DNA of 64,000 nt from CBDAPX01 sp965198725 (GCA_965198725.1 CBDAPX010000001.1:1302001-1366000), one strand, 5' to 3'. Shown: positions 36,328-45,614, counted from the first letter of the stretch. A program made the numbers and translations. The notes: generated from the sequence alone by a model not told the origin.

Positions 36328-37383
36328 ATGTTCGATCTATCCCAGATACCGGATCCGCTGACTGGCCCGTCGGCATGGATCGGACGCGATTTGGCGGCAG
36401 AGCCAGACCGTTGGATGATCCATTTGACGCCAGCAGAGATTGCCGATCTTGAAAATGCGTCCCGCCACTATCTGTCGCTGGGCCGCGATATCGGGGAAAT
36501 CACTGCGGCGGATTTTCCGCTCACCGTGTTTCAAGATCGCATTGATGAACTACGGCAAACGCTGTTGCAGGGGATCGGCGTAAAGGTCCTACGCGGCTTG
36601 CCGGTGGATCGTTATAGTCAGGAAACGTCCGCAGCGATTTTTTGCGGGATTGGTGCGCATCTGGGAAGCGCACGGTCGCAAAACGCGGCGGGCCATATCC
36701 TGGGTCATGTGCGGGATACCGGTGCCAACCCGGCAGACACGAATACACGCATTTACCAAACCGCGGCGCGCCAGACGTTTCACACCGACAGCGCGGATGT
36801 CGTGGGCCTTTTGTGCCTCCGCGATGCCAAGGAAGGCGGCGATAGCCTGTTGGTGAGCGTCGAGGCGATCTTTAACCGGATGCGGGTCGAGCGGCCAGAT
36901 TTGCTCGCCTTGCTCTTTGACCCGATTGCAACGGACCGGCGCGGCGAGGTTCCAGAGGGTCAAAAGCCCTACATGGAAATCCCGCCCCTGTCTTGGCATG
37001 CAGGGCACCTGACCGTGTTTTACCAGCGCCAATATATCGATAGTGCGCAAAGGTTCGACGCGGCCATGCGCCTGACAAAAGCGCATGTCGAAGCACTCGA
37101 CATGTTTGATGCGCTCGCCAACGACCCAGAGATGCATGTGCAAATGCGGTTGCAGCCGGGGGATATGCAATTCGTTTACAACCACGCGCAACTGCATGAC
37201 CGAACCGGTTTTGTCGACTGGCCGGACCCCACGCAACTACGGCATCTGTTGCGCCTTTGGCTGTCATTGCCGGGGGACCGTCCGTTGCCGGATTGTTTTC
37301 GCCAACGCTATGGCTCTATCGAAATCGGCAACCGCGGCGGCATCATCACTGCTGGCACCCGGTTGCACGCGCCGCTGGATTGA
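36328..37383 (+). CDS. TauD/clavaminate synthase-like Fe(II)/2OG dioxygenase
   Basis: A 351-residue soluble protein. Iron ligands are His152 and Asp154 in FHTDSADVVGLL and probably His290 in YNHAQLHDRTGFVDW. The 2-oxoglutarate-binding Arg lies in LRHLLRLWLSLPGDRPL. The N-terminal part WIGRDLAAEPDRWMIHLTPAEIADL is seen in a family of TauD-like proteins common in Proteobacteria, with unknown substrate. The start at 36328 is chosen because upstream residues translate the rplQ end in another frame. AGG lies 11 bases before the ATG. Confidence 0.85.
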   Translation: MFDLSQIPDPLTGPSAWIGRDLAAEPDRWMIHLTPAEIADLENASRHYLSLGRDIGEITAADFPLTVFQDRIDELRQTLLQGIGVKVLRGLPVDRYSQETSAAIFCGIGAHLGSARSQNAAGHILGHVRDTGANPADTNTRIYQTAARQTFHTDSADVVGLLCLRDAKEGGDSLLVSVEAIFNRMRVERPDLLALLFDPIATDRRGEVPEGQKPYMEIPPLSWHAGHLTVFYQRQYIDSAQRFDAAMRLTKAHVEALDMFDALANDPEMHVQMRLQPGDMQFVYNHAQLHDRTGFVDWPDPTQLRHLLRLWLSLPGDRPLPDCFRQRYGSIEIGNRGGIITAGTRLHAPLD

Positions 37384-37499
37384 TCAGTTTACCTGACAGG
37401 TTTCGATCCGGGCTCAGACGGATGCTTTTGCCGCCAGTGCTTGAAAACCCGGTCCGCGACCTGCATATCCCCGGGACGACTAGGAAGGGCTGTTTAACC

Positions 37500-38882
37500 A
37501 TGTTTCGTTTTGCTTTGGCGGTTTTCATGATGGGTTTGACCACGGGCGCGATGGCGCAGACCCGCGTACCCCAAAGCCAGGCCGAGATCAGCCTCGGCTT
37601 TGCCCCATTGGTCAAAGAGGCTGCCCCGGCTGTCGTCAACATTTTCGCCAAGCGCGTCACCGAGGCGCGGCAAAGCCCGTTCATGGGCGATCCGTTTTTT
37701 GAAGAGTTCTTTCGCGGTTTCGGGTCCAGCCGCCCGCGTGTCCAGAATTCGCTCGGGTCAGGCGTAATCCTGACGCAAGACGGGGTGATCGTGTCGAACT
37801 ATCACGTGGTTGGGAAAGCAACAGAGATCAGCGTTGTGCTGTCAGATCGTCGTGAATATTCGGCCACTGTTCTGTTGTCTGACGCGCAAAGCGATATTGC
37901 CGTGCTCAAGATCGAGGCCGAGGGTGAGTTGCCTTACTTGAGGCTGCGCAATTCAGATCTTGTCGAGGTGGGTGAACTTGTTCTGGCCATCGGCAACCCG
38001 TTTGGCATTGGCCAAACCGTCAGCAGCGGCATTATCTCGGGCCTTGCGCGATCCGGTGCCGCAACGGGCAATGGTCGCGGGTATTTCATTCAGACGGATG
38101 CGCCGATCAACCCGGGCAATTCCGGTGGTGCGCTGATTGATGTGAATGGCAACCTGATCGGCATCAACACCTCGATCATCAGTCGCTCTGGCGGGTCAAA
38201 CGGGATCGGGTTTGCCATCCCCTCTAACCTTGTGGACCAGTTTGTGGTTCAGGCGCTGGACGGAAACGCGGAATTTGCCCGGCCTTGGGCGGGTATGTCT
38301 GGCCAACCGGTGGATTCCGATTTGGCAGGGTCGCTGGGCCTTGCCGTGCCAGAGGGCATCTTGATTTCTGATTTGCACCCCGAAAGCCCGTTTTCGAAGG
38401 CAGGCTTCAAAGTGGGGGATGTGATCACCGAGGTTGACGGCCTGCCGGTGAACTCTCCACCCGAAATGCTGTTTCGGATGTCGGTGCGCGGCATTGGCGA
38501 CAGTGCCGCCATCACGCGCAACCGCGATGGTGAGGATATCGTCACGGACGTGGCCATGATGGCGGCCCCAGATCAGCCACCTGCAAATCCCATCACGCTC
38601 GGCGATAAAACAGCGATACCGGGGTTGTCGGTCGCGCGGATCAACCCGGCGGTGATCACGCGGCTTGGCCTGCCGCAAACCGCAACAGGTGTCGTCGTTG
38701 TCGACCCCGGCCGGATCGGAGCGCGTGCGGGGCTGAAGCCCGGCGACCTTTTGCTCGACATCAATGGTGCGACGATCGCAACGACGAAGGATGTCGATGA
38801 CGCTCTGACCGACCCTGGGCGCAGGCTGGATATCGACGCGCTGCGGCGGGGCCAAACGGTTCGGCTGCGTTTGCGGCTTTGA
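37500..38882 (+). CDS. Do-family periplasmic serine endopeptidase (DegP/DegQ type)
   Basis: A 460-residue protein with signal peptide MFRFALAVFMMGLTTGAMA. The trypsin-like domain has the triad His102 (SNYHVVG), Asp132 (AQSDIAVL) and Ser208 (NPGNSGGAL). Two PDZ domains follow: GILISDLHPESPFSKAGFKVGDVITEVDG near residue 290, and GVVVVDPGRIGARAGLKPGDLLLDING near 400. Such enzymes degrade or refold damaged periplasmic proteins. AGGAAGGG lies upstream of the ATG at 37500. It is followed after 3 bases by rarA. Confidence 0.93.
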   Translation: MFRFALAVFMMGLTTGAMAQTRVPQSQAEISLGFAPLVKEAAPAVVNIFAKRVTEARQSPFMGDPFFEEFFRGFGSSRPRVQNSLGSGVILTQDGVIVSNYHVVGKATEISVVLSDRREYSATVLLSDAQSDIAVLKIEAEGELPYLRLRNSDLVEVGELVLAIGNPFGIGQTVSSGIISGLARSGAATGNGRGYFIQTDAPINPGNSGGALIDVNGNLIGINTSIISRSGGSNGIGFAIPSNLVDQFVVQALDGNAEFARPWAGMSGQPVDSDLAGSLGLAVPEGILISDLHPESPFSKAGFKVGDVITEVDGLPVNSPPEMLFRMSVRGIGDSAAITRNRDGEDIVTDVAMMAAPDQPPANPITLGDKTAIPGLSVARINPAVITRLGLPQTATGVVVVDPGRIGARAGLKPGDLLLDINGATIATTKDVDDALTDPGRRLDIDALRRGQTVRLRLRL

Positions 38883-38885
38883 CCG

Positions 38886-40196
38886 ATGGCAGACCTCTTT
38901 GATCAAACCCCGGACCCGGATGCGCCGGAACCGCATCGCCCACTGGCAGACCGATTGCGCCCGCAAAGCCTGGGCGAGGTGATCGGACAGGAACAGGTTC
39001 TGGGTCCGGATGCGCCTTTGTCCGTGATGCTGAAAGCCGGCAGTCTTGGGTCACTGATCTTTTGGGGTCCGCCGGGTGTCGGTAAAACCACCATTGCGCG
39101 GCTGCTGGCCCATGAAACCGACCTGCATTTCGTTCAGATCAGCGCGATTTTCACTGGGGTGCCGGACCTCAAGAAAGTGTTCGAAGCGGCTAAGCTGCGG
39201 CGGCGGACAGGGCAGGGCACGTTGTTGTTCGTCGATGAGATCCATCGGTTTAACAAGGCCCAGCAGGACGGGTTCCTGCCGCATATGGAAGACGGCACCA
39301 TCCTGTTGGTCGGCGCCACGACCGAAAACCCGTCCTTTGAACTCAACGCCGCTGTCTTGAGCCGGGCACAGGTTCTGGTGCTTGAGCGGCTAAGCCTTGC
39401 GGATCTAGAGCGGTTGACCCAGCGGGCAGAACAAGAGCTTGGCACCCCGCTGCCGCTGACCCCGGCGGCTAGGGACGCGTTGCAAGAGATGGCGGATGGT
39501 GATGGGCGCGCGCTGTTGAACCTGATCGAACAGGTGGCGGCTTGGGGGGATACCACGCCGCTGGACCCAGAGGCGCTGGGCAAACGGTTGATGCGGCGGG
39601 CGGCGAAATACGACAAGACAGGCGAAGAGCATTACAATCTCATCTCGGCCTTGCACAAATCGGTGCGCGGGTCCGACCCGGACGCCGCACTCTATTGGTT
39701 TGCCCGGATGCTCGAAGGGGGAGAGGACCCTCGGTTTCTTGCGCGCCGGATCACCCGGATGTCGGTTGAGGATATCGGTCTGGCCGACCCACAGGCGCAA
39801 GCCTTTTGCCTGCAATCATGGGAAACCTACGAACGGTTGGGCTCTCCCGAAGGAGAGTTGGCGCTGGCGCAGGCGCTCGTTTACCTTGCACTCGCACCGA
39901 AATCGAACGGGGTTTACGTGGGCTACAAACAGGCCCGCGCCTTGGCCCGCAAAACCGGCAGCACGCCGCCGCCCAAACATATCCTGAACGCGCCGACCCA
40001 GATGATGAAAGACCAAGGCTATGGTGACGGCTATGCCTATGACCATGACGCCGAAGACGGGTTTTCGGGGCAGAACTATTTCCCCGAAGGCGTGAAGCGC
40101 CCCGCGCTGTATGCCCCGGTCGAACGGGGTTTTGAACGCGAGTTGAAAAAGCGTTTGGACTATTTTGCCAAGCTGCGTGCCCAGCGGCAAACTTGA
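38886..40196 (+). CDS. rarA: Replication-associated recombination protein A (MgsA/RarA AAA+ ATPase)
   Basis: A 436-residue AAA+ ATPase with LADRLRPQSLGEVIGQEQVLG at the N-terminus, Walker A GPPGVGKTT near residue 62, Walker B LLFVDEIHRFNKAQQD, sensor-1 region GATTENPSFELNAAVLSRA, and the C-terminal tetramerisation domain with AQALVYLALAPKSNGVY and QGYGDGYAYDHD. It acts at stalled replication forks. It is read from the same unit as the Do protease gene. Confidence 0.96.
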   Translation: MADLFDQTPDPDAPEPHRPLADRLRPQSLGEVIGQEQVLGPDAPLSVMLKAGSLGSLIFWGPPGVGKTTIARLLAHETDLHFVQISAIFTGVPDLKKVFEAAKLRRRTGQGTLLFVDEIHRFNKAQQDGFLPHMEDGTILLVGATTENPSFELNAAVLSRAQVLVLERLSLADLERLTQRAEQELGTPLPLTPAARDALQEMADGDGRALLNLIEQVAAWGDTTPLDPEALGKRLMRRAAKYDKTGEEHYNLISALHKSVRGSDPDAALYWFARMLEGGEDPRFLARRITRMSVEDIGLADPQAQAFCLQSWETYERLGSPEGELALAQALVYLALAPKSNGVYVGYKQARALARKTGSTPPPKHILNAPTQMMKDQGYGDGYAYDHDAEDGFSGQNYFPEGVKRPALYAPVERGFERELKKRLDYFAKLRAQRQT

Positions 40197-40227
40197 CATT
40201 GACCGCGTCGCACGCGACAGACCGCGC

Positions 40228-40608
40228 ATGTTGCACAACCTTACTCTTGTCGCCCTCGGAGGGGCCATCGGCGCGTCCTGTCGATATCTGACGGGCATCG
40301 CGATCCTGCGCCTTTTGGGCAAGACCGGGTTCCCCCTGGCGATCATAATGGTTAACGTCGTTGGCTCGATCCTGATGGGCCTTTTTGTGGTCCTGGCAGC
40401 GCAACGCGGCCTGACCCACTACAGCCCCTTCGTAATGACCGGATTACTGGGCGGCTTTACAACCTTTTCGGCCTTTTCGCTGGAAACCGTGACCCTGATT
40501 GAACGCGGGGATGTTGGATATGCGGCGCTCTATGTCGGGTTGTCGGTGCTTTTGTCCGTGGGTGGACTTTTCTTGGGGATGAGCATGATGCGAGGAATTT
40601 TAGCATGA
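40228..40608 (+). CDS. crcB: Fluoride ion channel CrcB/FluC
   Basis: A 126-residue protein with four membrane helices. Hallmarks are ALGGAIGASCRYLTG near the N-terminus, the pore Asn in IIMVNVVGSILMG, and the TGLLGGFTTFSAFSLE box with the phenylalanines that line the fluoride path. The start at 40228 gives the usual length; the SD is weak. No fluoride riboswitch was recognised upstream. The TGA overlaps the rluC start. Confidence 0.93.
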   Translation: MLHNLTLVALGGAIGASCRYLTGIAILRLLGKTGFPLAIIMVNVVGSILMGLFVVLAAQRGLTHYSPFVMTGLLGGFTTFSAFSLETVTLIERGDVGYAALYVGLSVLLSVGGLFLGMSMMRGILA

Positions 40609-41648
40609 GTGGTGTTCAGATCCTGACGGTCGCCGAAGACGACAATGATCAGCGGATTGACCGGTGGTTGAAACGCCATTTCCCGCAATTGAGCCAGGGC
40701 CGCATTGAAAAGATGTGTCGCAAAGGCGAGTTGCGTGTGGATGGCGGCCGGGTCAAAGCCTCAACCCGCATCGAAACGGGACAGTCTGTGCGCGTTCCGC
40801 CTTTGCCTGATGCCCCGGCGCCTGTGCATCCACCAAAGTCCAAGGTCAGCGACGCAGATGCGCGGATGATCCGGGACTGCGTGATCTACAAGGACGACCA
40901 TGTCATCGCTTTGAACAAGCCCAGCGGCTTGCCGGTGCAGGGCGGCAGCGGTCAAACCCGGCATGTGGACGGCTTGGGTGAGGCGTTGCGCTTTGGCTAT
41001 GATGAAAACCCGCGCCTTGTACATCGTTTGGACAAAGACACGTCAGGTGTCCTGATTTTGGCGCGTACACGTACGGCGGCGCAGGCGTTGACGGCGTCGT
41101 TCCGGCACCGGGCCACGCGCAAGATTTACTGGGCCTTGGTGGCCGGTGTGCCAACGCCCTATCTGGGCGAGATAAAAACGGGTTTGGTCAAAGCACCGGG
41201 ACACGGGCGCGGCGGCGAAGGCGAACGGATGATCAATGTCCACCCGCGCGATATTGATGACACGCCGGGGGCGAAACGGGCGCATACGCTTTACGCTACC
41301 CTTTACCGCGTGGCGTCGCGGGCGGCTTGGGTTGCAATGGAACCTGTGACGGGCCGTACCCATCAGCTGCGTGCGCATATGGCCGAGATGTGGCATCCCA
41401 TCGCTGGCGACGGGAAATACGGTGGGTCAGGCCAGGAAAACCTTGGCGACGGTTGGGGTGCCCAACTGGGCGGTATCATCAGCAAAAAGCTCCACCTGCA
41501 TGCCCGCCGGTTGGTGGTCGAACACCCCGAAACCAAAAAACCGCTAGAGGTCGTGGCCGAGTTGCCGGACCACATGAAGGCCAGCTGGGACATCCTGGGC
41601 TGGACCGAGGATCTGGCGGCAGACGACCCGTTTGAGGGTTTGAAATGA
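40605..41648 (+). CDS. rluC: RluA-family 23S rRNA pseudouridine synthase (RluC-like)
   Basis: A 347-residue enzyme. The S4 RNA-binding domain is at residues about 14-75 (QRIDRWLKRHFPQLSQGRIEKMCRKGELRVDG). The catalytic motif is LVHRLDKDTSGVLILART, with the essential Asp near residue 142, and GRTHQLRAHMAEMWHPIAGDGKYGG lies near 247. RluC modifies U955/2504/2580 in E. coli; the exact sites here are inferred. It overlaps both neighbours as ATGA. Confidence 0.9.
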   Translation: MSGVQILTVAEDDNDQRIDRWLKRHFPQLSQGRIEKMCRKGELRVDGGRVKASTRIETGQSVRVPPLPDAPAPVHPPKSKVSDADARMIRDCVIYKDDHVIALNKPSGLPVQGGSGQTRHVDGLGEALRFGYDENPRLVHRLDKDTSGVLILARTRTAAQALTASFRHRATRKIYWALVAGVPTPYLGEIKTGLVKAPGHGRGGEGERMINVHPRDIDDTPGAKRAHTLYATLYRVASRAAWVAMEPVTGRTHQLRAHMAEMWHPIAGDGKYGGSGQENLGDGWGAQLGGIISKKLHLHARRLVVEHPETKKPLEVVAELPDHMKASWDILGWTEDLAADDPFEGLK

Positions 41649-42325
41649 CCGCACCACTTAAGCTGGTGGTGTTTGACGTTGATGGCACGCTGGTCGACAG
41701 CCAGAATGATATCGTTGCGGGCATGTCTCATGCCTTTGGTCTGATGAACCTGCCAGGGCCCAGCCGCGCCGAGGTTTTGGCCACCGTGGGCCTGTCGCTG
41801 CCATCGGCCATGGCCCAGTTGGCCCCAACCGCCGATGATGACACGCAGGCCCATCTGGTGGCGGCATATAAAAAGACATATCGCGAGCTGCGGATCGGTG
41901 CGGGCAGCCGTGAAAGCTCTCCCTTGTATGATGGGATAACTCAGGTCTTGGCCCAGCTCCACGCGGTGCCGCCTTTGTTGATGGGTATTGCCACGGGCAA
42001 ATCCCGCAGGGGTCTGGACATCCTGCTCGATGCGCACGAATTGCGGCCCTATTTTGTGACCCAGCATTGTGAAGACGACCATCCGTCCAAGCCGCATCCG
42101 TCGATGGTGTCTGCGGCCATGGGGGATGCAGGTGTGGAACCGGCTGATACGGTGGTCATTGGGGATACGAGTTTTGATATGGAGATGGCCCGCGCCGCAG
42201 GGGCCGGTTTTATTGGCGTCAGTTGGGGCTATCACGACCGCGCGCGCCTTGCAGGGGCCGATGCGGTTGTGGATACACCAGAAGACCTGATCGATGCGGT
42301 TCTATCATGGGGACGGTTTCAATGA
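41645..42325 (+). CDS. HAD-superfamily hydrolase, phosphoglycolate-phosphatase-like
   Basis: A 226-residue HAD subfamily IA protein. Motif I is VFDVDGTLVDSQNDI (nucleophile Asp near residue 10), motif II is in MGIATGKSRRGLDIL, and motif IV is VVIGDTSFDMEMARAAGAGFIGVSWGYH. Its substrate is uncertain; gph is the closest general match. It overlaps rluC and the ATP12 gene by 4 bases each, which is strong evidence for a coupled operon. Confidence 0.88.
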   Translation: MTAPLKLVVFDVDGTLVDSQNDIVAGMSHAFGLMNLPGPSRAEVLATVGLSLPSAMAQLAPTADDDTQAHLVAAYKKTYRELRIGAGSRESSPLYDGITQVLAQLHAVPPLLMGIATGKSRRGLDILLDAHELRPYFVTQHCEDDHPSKPHPSMVSAAMGDAGVEPADTVVIGDTSFDMEMARAAGAGFIGVSWGYHDRARLAGADAVVDTPEDLIDAVLSWGRFQ

Positions 42326-43041
42326 GCGAATGGAAACAGAAACGATTTTGGAAAGAAGCGACCGTTGCCGAAAATGCGGACGGGTTTACCGTTTTGCTGG
42401 ATGGCCGCGGCTTGAAAACTCCAGCCAAGGCGACGTTGCTCGTCCCAACCCATGCATTGGCCGCTGAAATCGCCGCCGAATGGGATGCGCAGGAAGAGGT
42501 TGTCGATCCGCTGTCCATGCCCTTTACGCGCACCGCCAATGCCGCCGTTGACAAGGTTGCCTTTCAACACGCCGAGGTTGCCGACATGCTGGCGGCTTAT
42601 GGCGATAGTGACCTCTTGTGCTATCGCGCGGACACCCCGGAGGAGTTGGTCGCGCGGCAGGCTGCGCTTTGGGACCCCGCGTTGGAATGGGCAAAAGACG
42701 CGCTGGGCGTGACGTTAGAGGCGCGCGCCGGATTGATGCATGTCCCGCAAAACCCCGAGGCGCTTGGCCTTTTGTCCGGCCACGTTCACCGATTGAGCGT
42801 TTTTGAACTGGCCGCTTTTCATGATCTTGTCTCGTTGTCCGGATCGCTGATCCTTGGCTTTGCAGCAGCGTTGGATTGGCGGGATGCGGACGCGATTTGG
42901 ACCCTGTCGCGCCTGGATGAGCTATGGCAGCTGGAACAGTGGGGCAAAGACGAAGAAGCCGAGGAAATGGCGGAACATAAACGCCAAGCCTTACTGCACG
43001 CAAAACGGGTCTATGACATGTCGAATCCCGCGACAACGTAG
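42322..43041 (+). CDS. ATP12-family F1-ATPase assembly chaperone
   Basis: A 239-residue protein: WKQKRFWKEATVAENADGFTVLLDGRGLKTPAKATLLVPTHALA at the N-terminus, DPLSMPFTRTANAAVD, SDLLCYRADTPEELVARQAALWDPALEWA, and SLSGSLILGFAALDW-type end. ATP12 binds the alpha subunit during F1 assembly in mitochondria and Alphaproteobacteria. The start ATG overlaps the preceding stop (ATGA). It ends in TAG, used as a normal stop. Confidence 0.93.
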   Translation: MSEWKQKRFWKEATVAENADGFTVLLDGRGLKTPAKATLLVPTHALAAEIAAEWDAQEEVVDPLSMPFTRTANAAVDKVAFQHAEVADMLAAYGDSDLLCYRADTPEELVARQAALWDPALEWAKDALGVTLEARAGLMHVPQNPEALGLLSGHVHRLSVFELAAFHDLVSLSGSLILGFAAALDWRDADAIWTLSRLDELWQLEQWGKDEEAEEMAEHKRQALLHAKRVYDMSNPATT

Positions 43042-43063
43042 AGGATTTGCGCATCAATCGCTC

Positions 43064-43077
43064 TTACCCATGGGTAA
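43064..43077. promoter_or_regulatory. Perfect 14-bp palindrome upstream of aapJ
   Basis: TTACCCATGGGTAA lies 22 bases after the ATP12 stop and 159 bases before the aapJ start. A TTGACG at about 43102 could be a -35 box. Position and symmetry suggest a repressor or activator operator for aapJQMP, but the binding protein is not known. Confidence 0.5.
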
Positions 43078-43235
43078 CGCATCGAATTGTGTGAACTCAC
43101 CCTTGACGTTCCTTGATGAATCCGTCCACACTCCCGACCACCAAATATGGGGATAACCCCAGATTGGCATCTCGCTCGGCTGCTCACGCTGGGCACCGTC
43201 GAAAACAATCGGCGGATAATAAGGAAGAGGTAAAA

Positions 43236-44249
43236 ATGAAAAAATCCGTATTCTTTGGCGCGCTGACTGTCGCCGGCCTGGCGGCTGGTGCTGCGGCAGC
43301 GGGCACACTGGACGATGTGAAAGCACGCGGCAAGCTGAACTGCGGCGTGACTACCGGTCTGGTTGGCTTCGCGGCGCCGGATTCCAATGGGGAATGGTCC
43401 GGTTTTGACGTTGCTATTTGCCGCGCGGTCGCCGCTGCGGTTCTGGGCGACGCAACTGCGGTTGAGTTCGTTCCGACCACCGGTAAAACACGTTTTACCG
43501 CTCTGGCATCTGGTGAAATCGACATGCTGGCCCGGAACACAACCTGGACCTTCTCGCGTGACGTTGACCTGAAGTTCGAATTCACCGGCGTGAACTACTA
43601 CGACGGTCAGGGCTTCATGGTTCCGAAAGATCTGGGCGTGACATCGTCGAAAGAGCTGGACGGTGCGACCGTCTGCATCCAGACCGGTACCACGACAGAG
43701 CTGAACCTCGCGGACTTCTTCCGCGTCAACAACATCAGCTACGAGCCGGTTCCGATCGAAACCAACGCCGAAGCCCAGCAGCAGTACCTCGCAGGTGCGT
43801 GTGACGTTTACACCACCGACGCATCGGGTCTGGCTGCGACACGTGCAACCTTCGAAGATCCTGCCGGTCACGTTCTGCTGCCGGAAATCATCTCCAAAGA
43901 GCCTCTGGGCCCGCTGGTTCGCCACGGTGACCACGAGTGGGGCGACATCGTTCGCTGGACTCTGAACGCGATGATCACAGCTGAAGAGCTGGGCGTTACT
44001 TCGGCAAACATTGCTGAGCTGTCCGCAGGCACCAACAACCCGGAAATCAACCGTCTGCTGGGTACCGAAGGTACTCTGGGCGAAATGCTGGGACTGGACG
44101 CAGAGTGGGCAGCGCGCGCTCTGGCCGGTGGTAACTACGGCGAAGTCTTTGCCAAGAACATCGGTGAAGACACACCGATCGGTCTGGCACGCGGTCTGAA
44201 CGCACAGTGGACCGACGGCGGCCTGCTGTACTCGCCTCCGTTCCGCTAA
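43236..44249 (+). CDS. aapJ: General L-amino-acid ABC transporter, periplasmic binding protein
   Basis: A 337-residue protein with signal peptide MKKSVFFGALTVAGLAAGAAAA. The family-3 solute-binding core follows: KLNCGVTTGLVGFAAPDSNGEWSGFDVAICRAVAAAVLG, TTGKTRFTALASGEIDMLARNTTWTFSRD, and GATVCIQTGTTTELNLADFF. This is AapJ, which binds many L-amino acids and feeds AapQMP. AAGGAAGAGG lies 5 bases before the ATG. Confidence 0.95.
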   Translation: MKKSVFFGALTVAGLAAGAAAAGTLDDVKARGKLNCGVTTGLVGFAAPDSNGEWSGFDVAICRAVAAAVLGDATAVEFVPTTGKTRFTALASGEIDMLARNTTWTFSRDVDLKFEFTGVNYYDGQGFMVPKDLGVTSSKELDGATVCIQTGTTTELNLADFFRVNNISYEPVPIETNAEAQQQYLAGACDVYTTDASGLAATRATFEDPAGHVLLPEIISKEPLGPLVRHGDHEWGDIVRWTLNAMITAEELGVTSANIAELSAGTNNPEINRLLGTEGTLGEMLGLDAEWAARALAGGNYGEVFAKNIGEDTPIGLARGLNAQWTDGGLLYSPPFR

Positions 44250-44264
44250 GACAACCTTTGGATC

Positions 44265-44292
44265 GGGCGCAGACGAAAGTCTGCGCCCTTTT
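44265..44292 (+). terminator. Hairpin after aapJ (partial terminator or 3'-stabiliser)
   Basis: A perfect 10-bp stem GGGCGCAGAC/GTCTGCGCCC with a GAAA tetraloop, then TTTTC, 16 bases after the aapJ stop. Such structures behind binding-protein genes commonly keep the binding protein more abundant than the permease. Confidence 0.75.
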
Positions 44293-44378
44293 CACTCCAA
44301 TAATCCACTGGTCTTCGAGGAGCGGGGGGCAAACCCTGCCGGGAGAAAAGACTAGGATACCATAGGGACCATCCAGTC

Positions 44379-45611
44379 ATGACGACGCTTTCCGATCCGC
44401 CGAGCCAATCATTCCAGCTGTCGATGCTGTTTAATGACACGCGGTACAGATCATATACATTTCAAGGCATTGCGCTCATCGTTCTGATCGTCGCCATTGC
44501 TTATCTTGCCAACAACCTGGTGCAGAACCTGGCCGCGGCCGGTCTAAACATCAGTTATGAATTCCTGGGCAATCCGGCTGGTTACGACATCAACCAGACC
44601 CTGATCCCCTATGACGGCCAATCGCCGCACCTTCAGGCGGCTTGGGTCGGCATCCTGAACACGCTGTTGGTCGCCTTTCTGGCCTGTATCACGGCCACTG
44701 TTTTTGGCGTTCTGGCGGGTGTTCTGCGCCTGTCTAACAACTGGCTCGTGCGCAAATTGATGTCGTTTTATGTTGAGATCTTTCGGAACATCCCGGTTCT
44801 GATCTGGATCATCATCATCTTCACGATCATGACAAACGTTCTGCCCGGGCCTCGTGCGTTCGGGGGCGAAGACCCGTCGGCGACGATGCTGTTTGATGCC
44901 TTTGCCTTTACAAACCGGGGCGTGTACATTCCGGGGCCGCGGTTGGCGAGCCCGCTCTTTGGCGCGGTAGCATTGAACTGGGTTCTGGTCATTGCGTTCC
45001 TGGTTGCCTCTTGGTTTGGCGCTCGCGCGCTCGACAAATGGGCCGGTCAGGTTCAGGCCGACACGGGCGATCGCCCAACGACATGGTACTGGACCTTGGC
45101 CATCTGGTTTGTACCGGTTGCCATCCTGCTGACCGTTATGGGTCTGCACTTCGAATATCCGGAACTCAAAGGGTTCAACTTCAGCGGCGGCCTGAAGGTC
45201 GGTGGTCCGTTGATCGCGCTCTGGTTCGCTTTGTCGATCTATACCGGTGCCTTTATCGCGGAAAACGTTCGTGCAGGTATCCAGGCGATCAGCAAAGGCC
45301 AGACAGAGGCCGCAGCGGCGCTGGGTCTGCGGTCGGGTCGGATCATGAACCTTGTGGTTCTGCCCCAAGCGCTGCGGATCATCATCCCACCACTGATTTC
45401 GCAGTACCTCAACATCACGAAAAACAGCTCTTTGGCGATTGCCGTTGGCTATGCGGATATTACCGCAACGCTGGGCGGGATCACGTTGAACCAGACAGGC
45501 CGCGCCATCGAATGCGTCCTGCTGTTGATGCTGTTCTACCTGACCATCTCGCTGTGTATTTCGTTCGTAATGAACATCTACAACAACGCCATCAAGTTGA
45601 AGGAGCGCTAA
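44379..45611 (+). CDS. aapQ: General L-amino-acid ABC transporter, permease AapQ
   Basis: A 410-residue inner-membrane permease. The N-terminal helix is IALIVLIVAIAYLANNLVQNL. The early HisM-type segment is AAWVGILNTLLVAFLACITATVFGVLAGVLRLS. The EAA loop is ISKGQTEAAAALGLRSGRIMNLVVLPQALRIIIPP near residue 305. It is separated from aapJ by the hairpin and 3 bases from aapM. Confidence 0.95.
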   Translation: MTTLSDPPSQSFQLSMLFNDTRYRSYTFQGIALIVLIVAIAYLANNLVQNLAAAGLNISYEFLGNPAGYDINQTLIPYDGQSPHLQAAWVGILNTLLVAFLACITATVFGVLAGVLRLSNNWLVRKLMSFYVEIFRNIPVLIWIIIIFTIMTNVLPGPRAFGGEDPSATMLFDAFAFTNRGVYIPGPRLASPLFGAVALNWVLVIAFLVASWFGARALDKWAGQVQADTGDRPTTWYWTLAIWFVPVAILLTVMGLHFEYPELKGFNFSGGLKVGGPLIALWFALSIYTGAFIAENVRAGIQAISKGQTEAAAALGLRSGRIMNLVVLPQALRIIIPPLISQYLNITKNSSLAIAVGYADITATLGGITLNQTGRAIECVLLLMLFYLTISLCISFVMNIYNNAIKLKER

Positions 45612-45614
45612 GTC

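Noticed and set aside
40165..40227. Fluoride riboswitch ahead of crcB
   Set aside because: The upstream bases are coding sequence of rarA and I could not find the conserved pseudoknot pattern.
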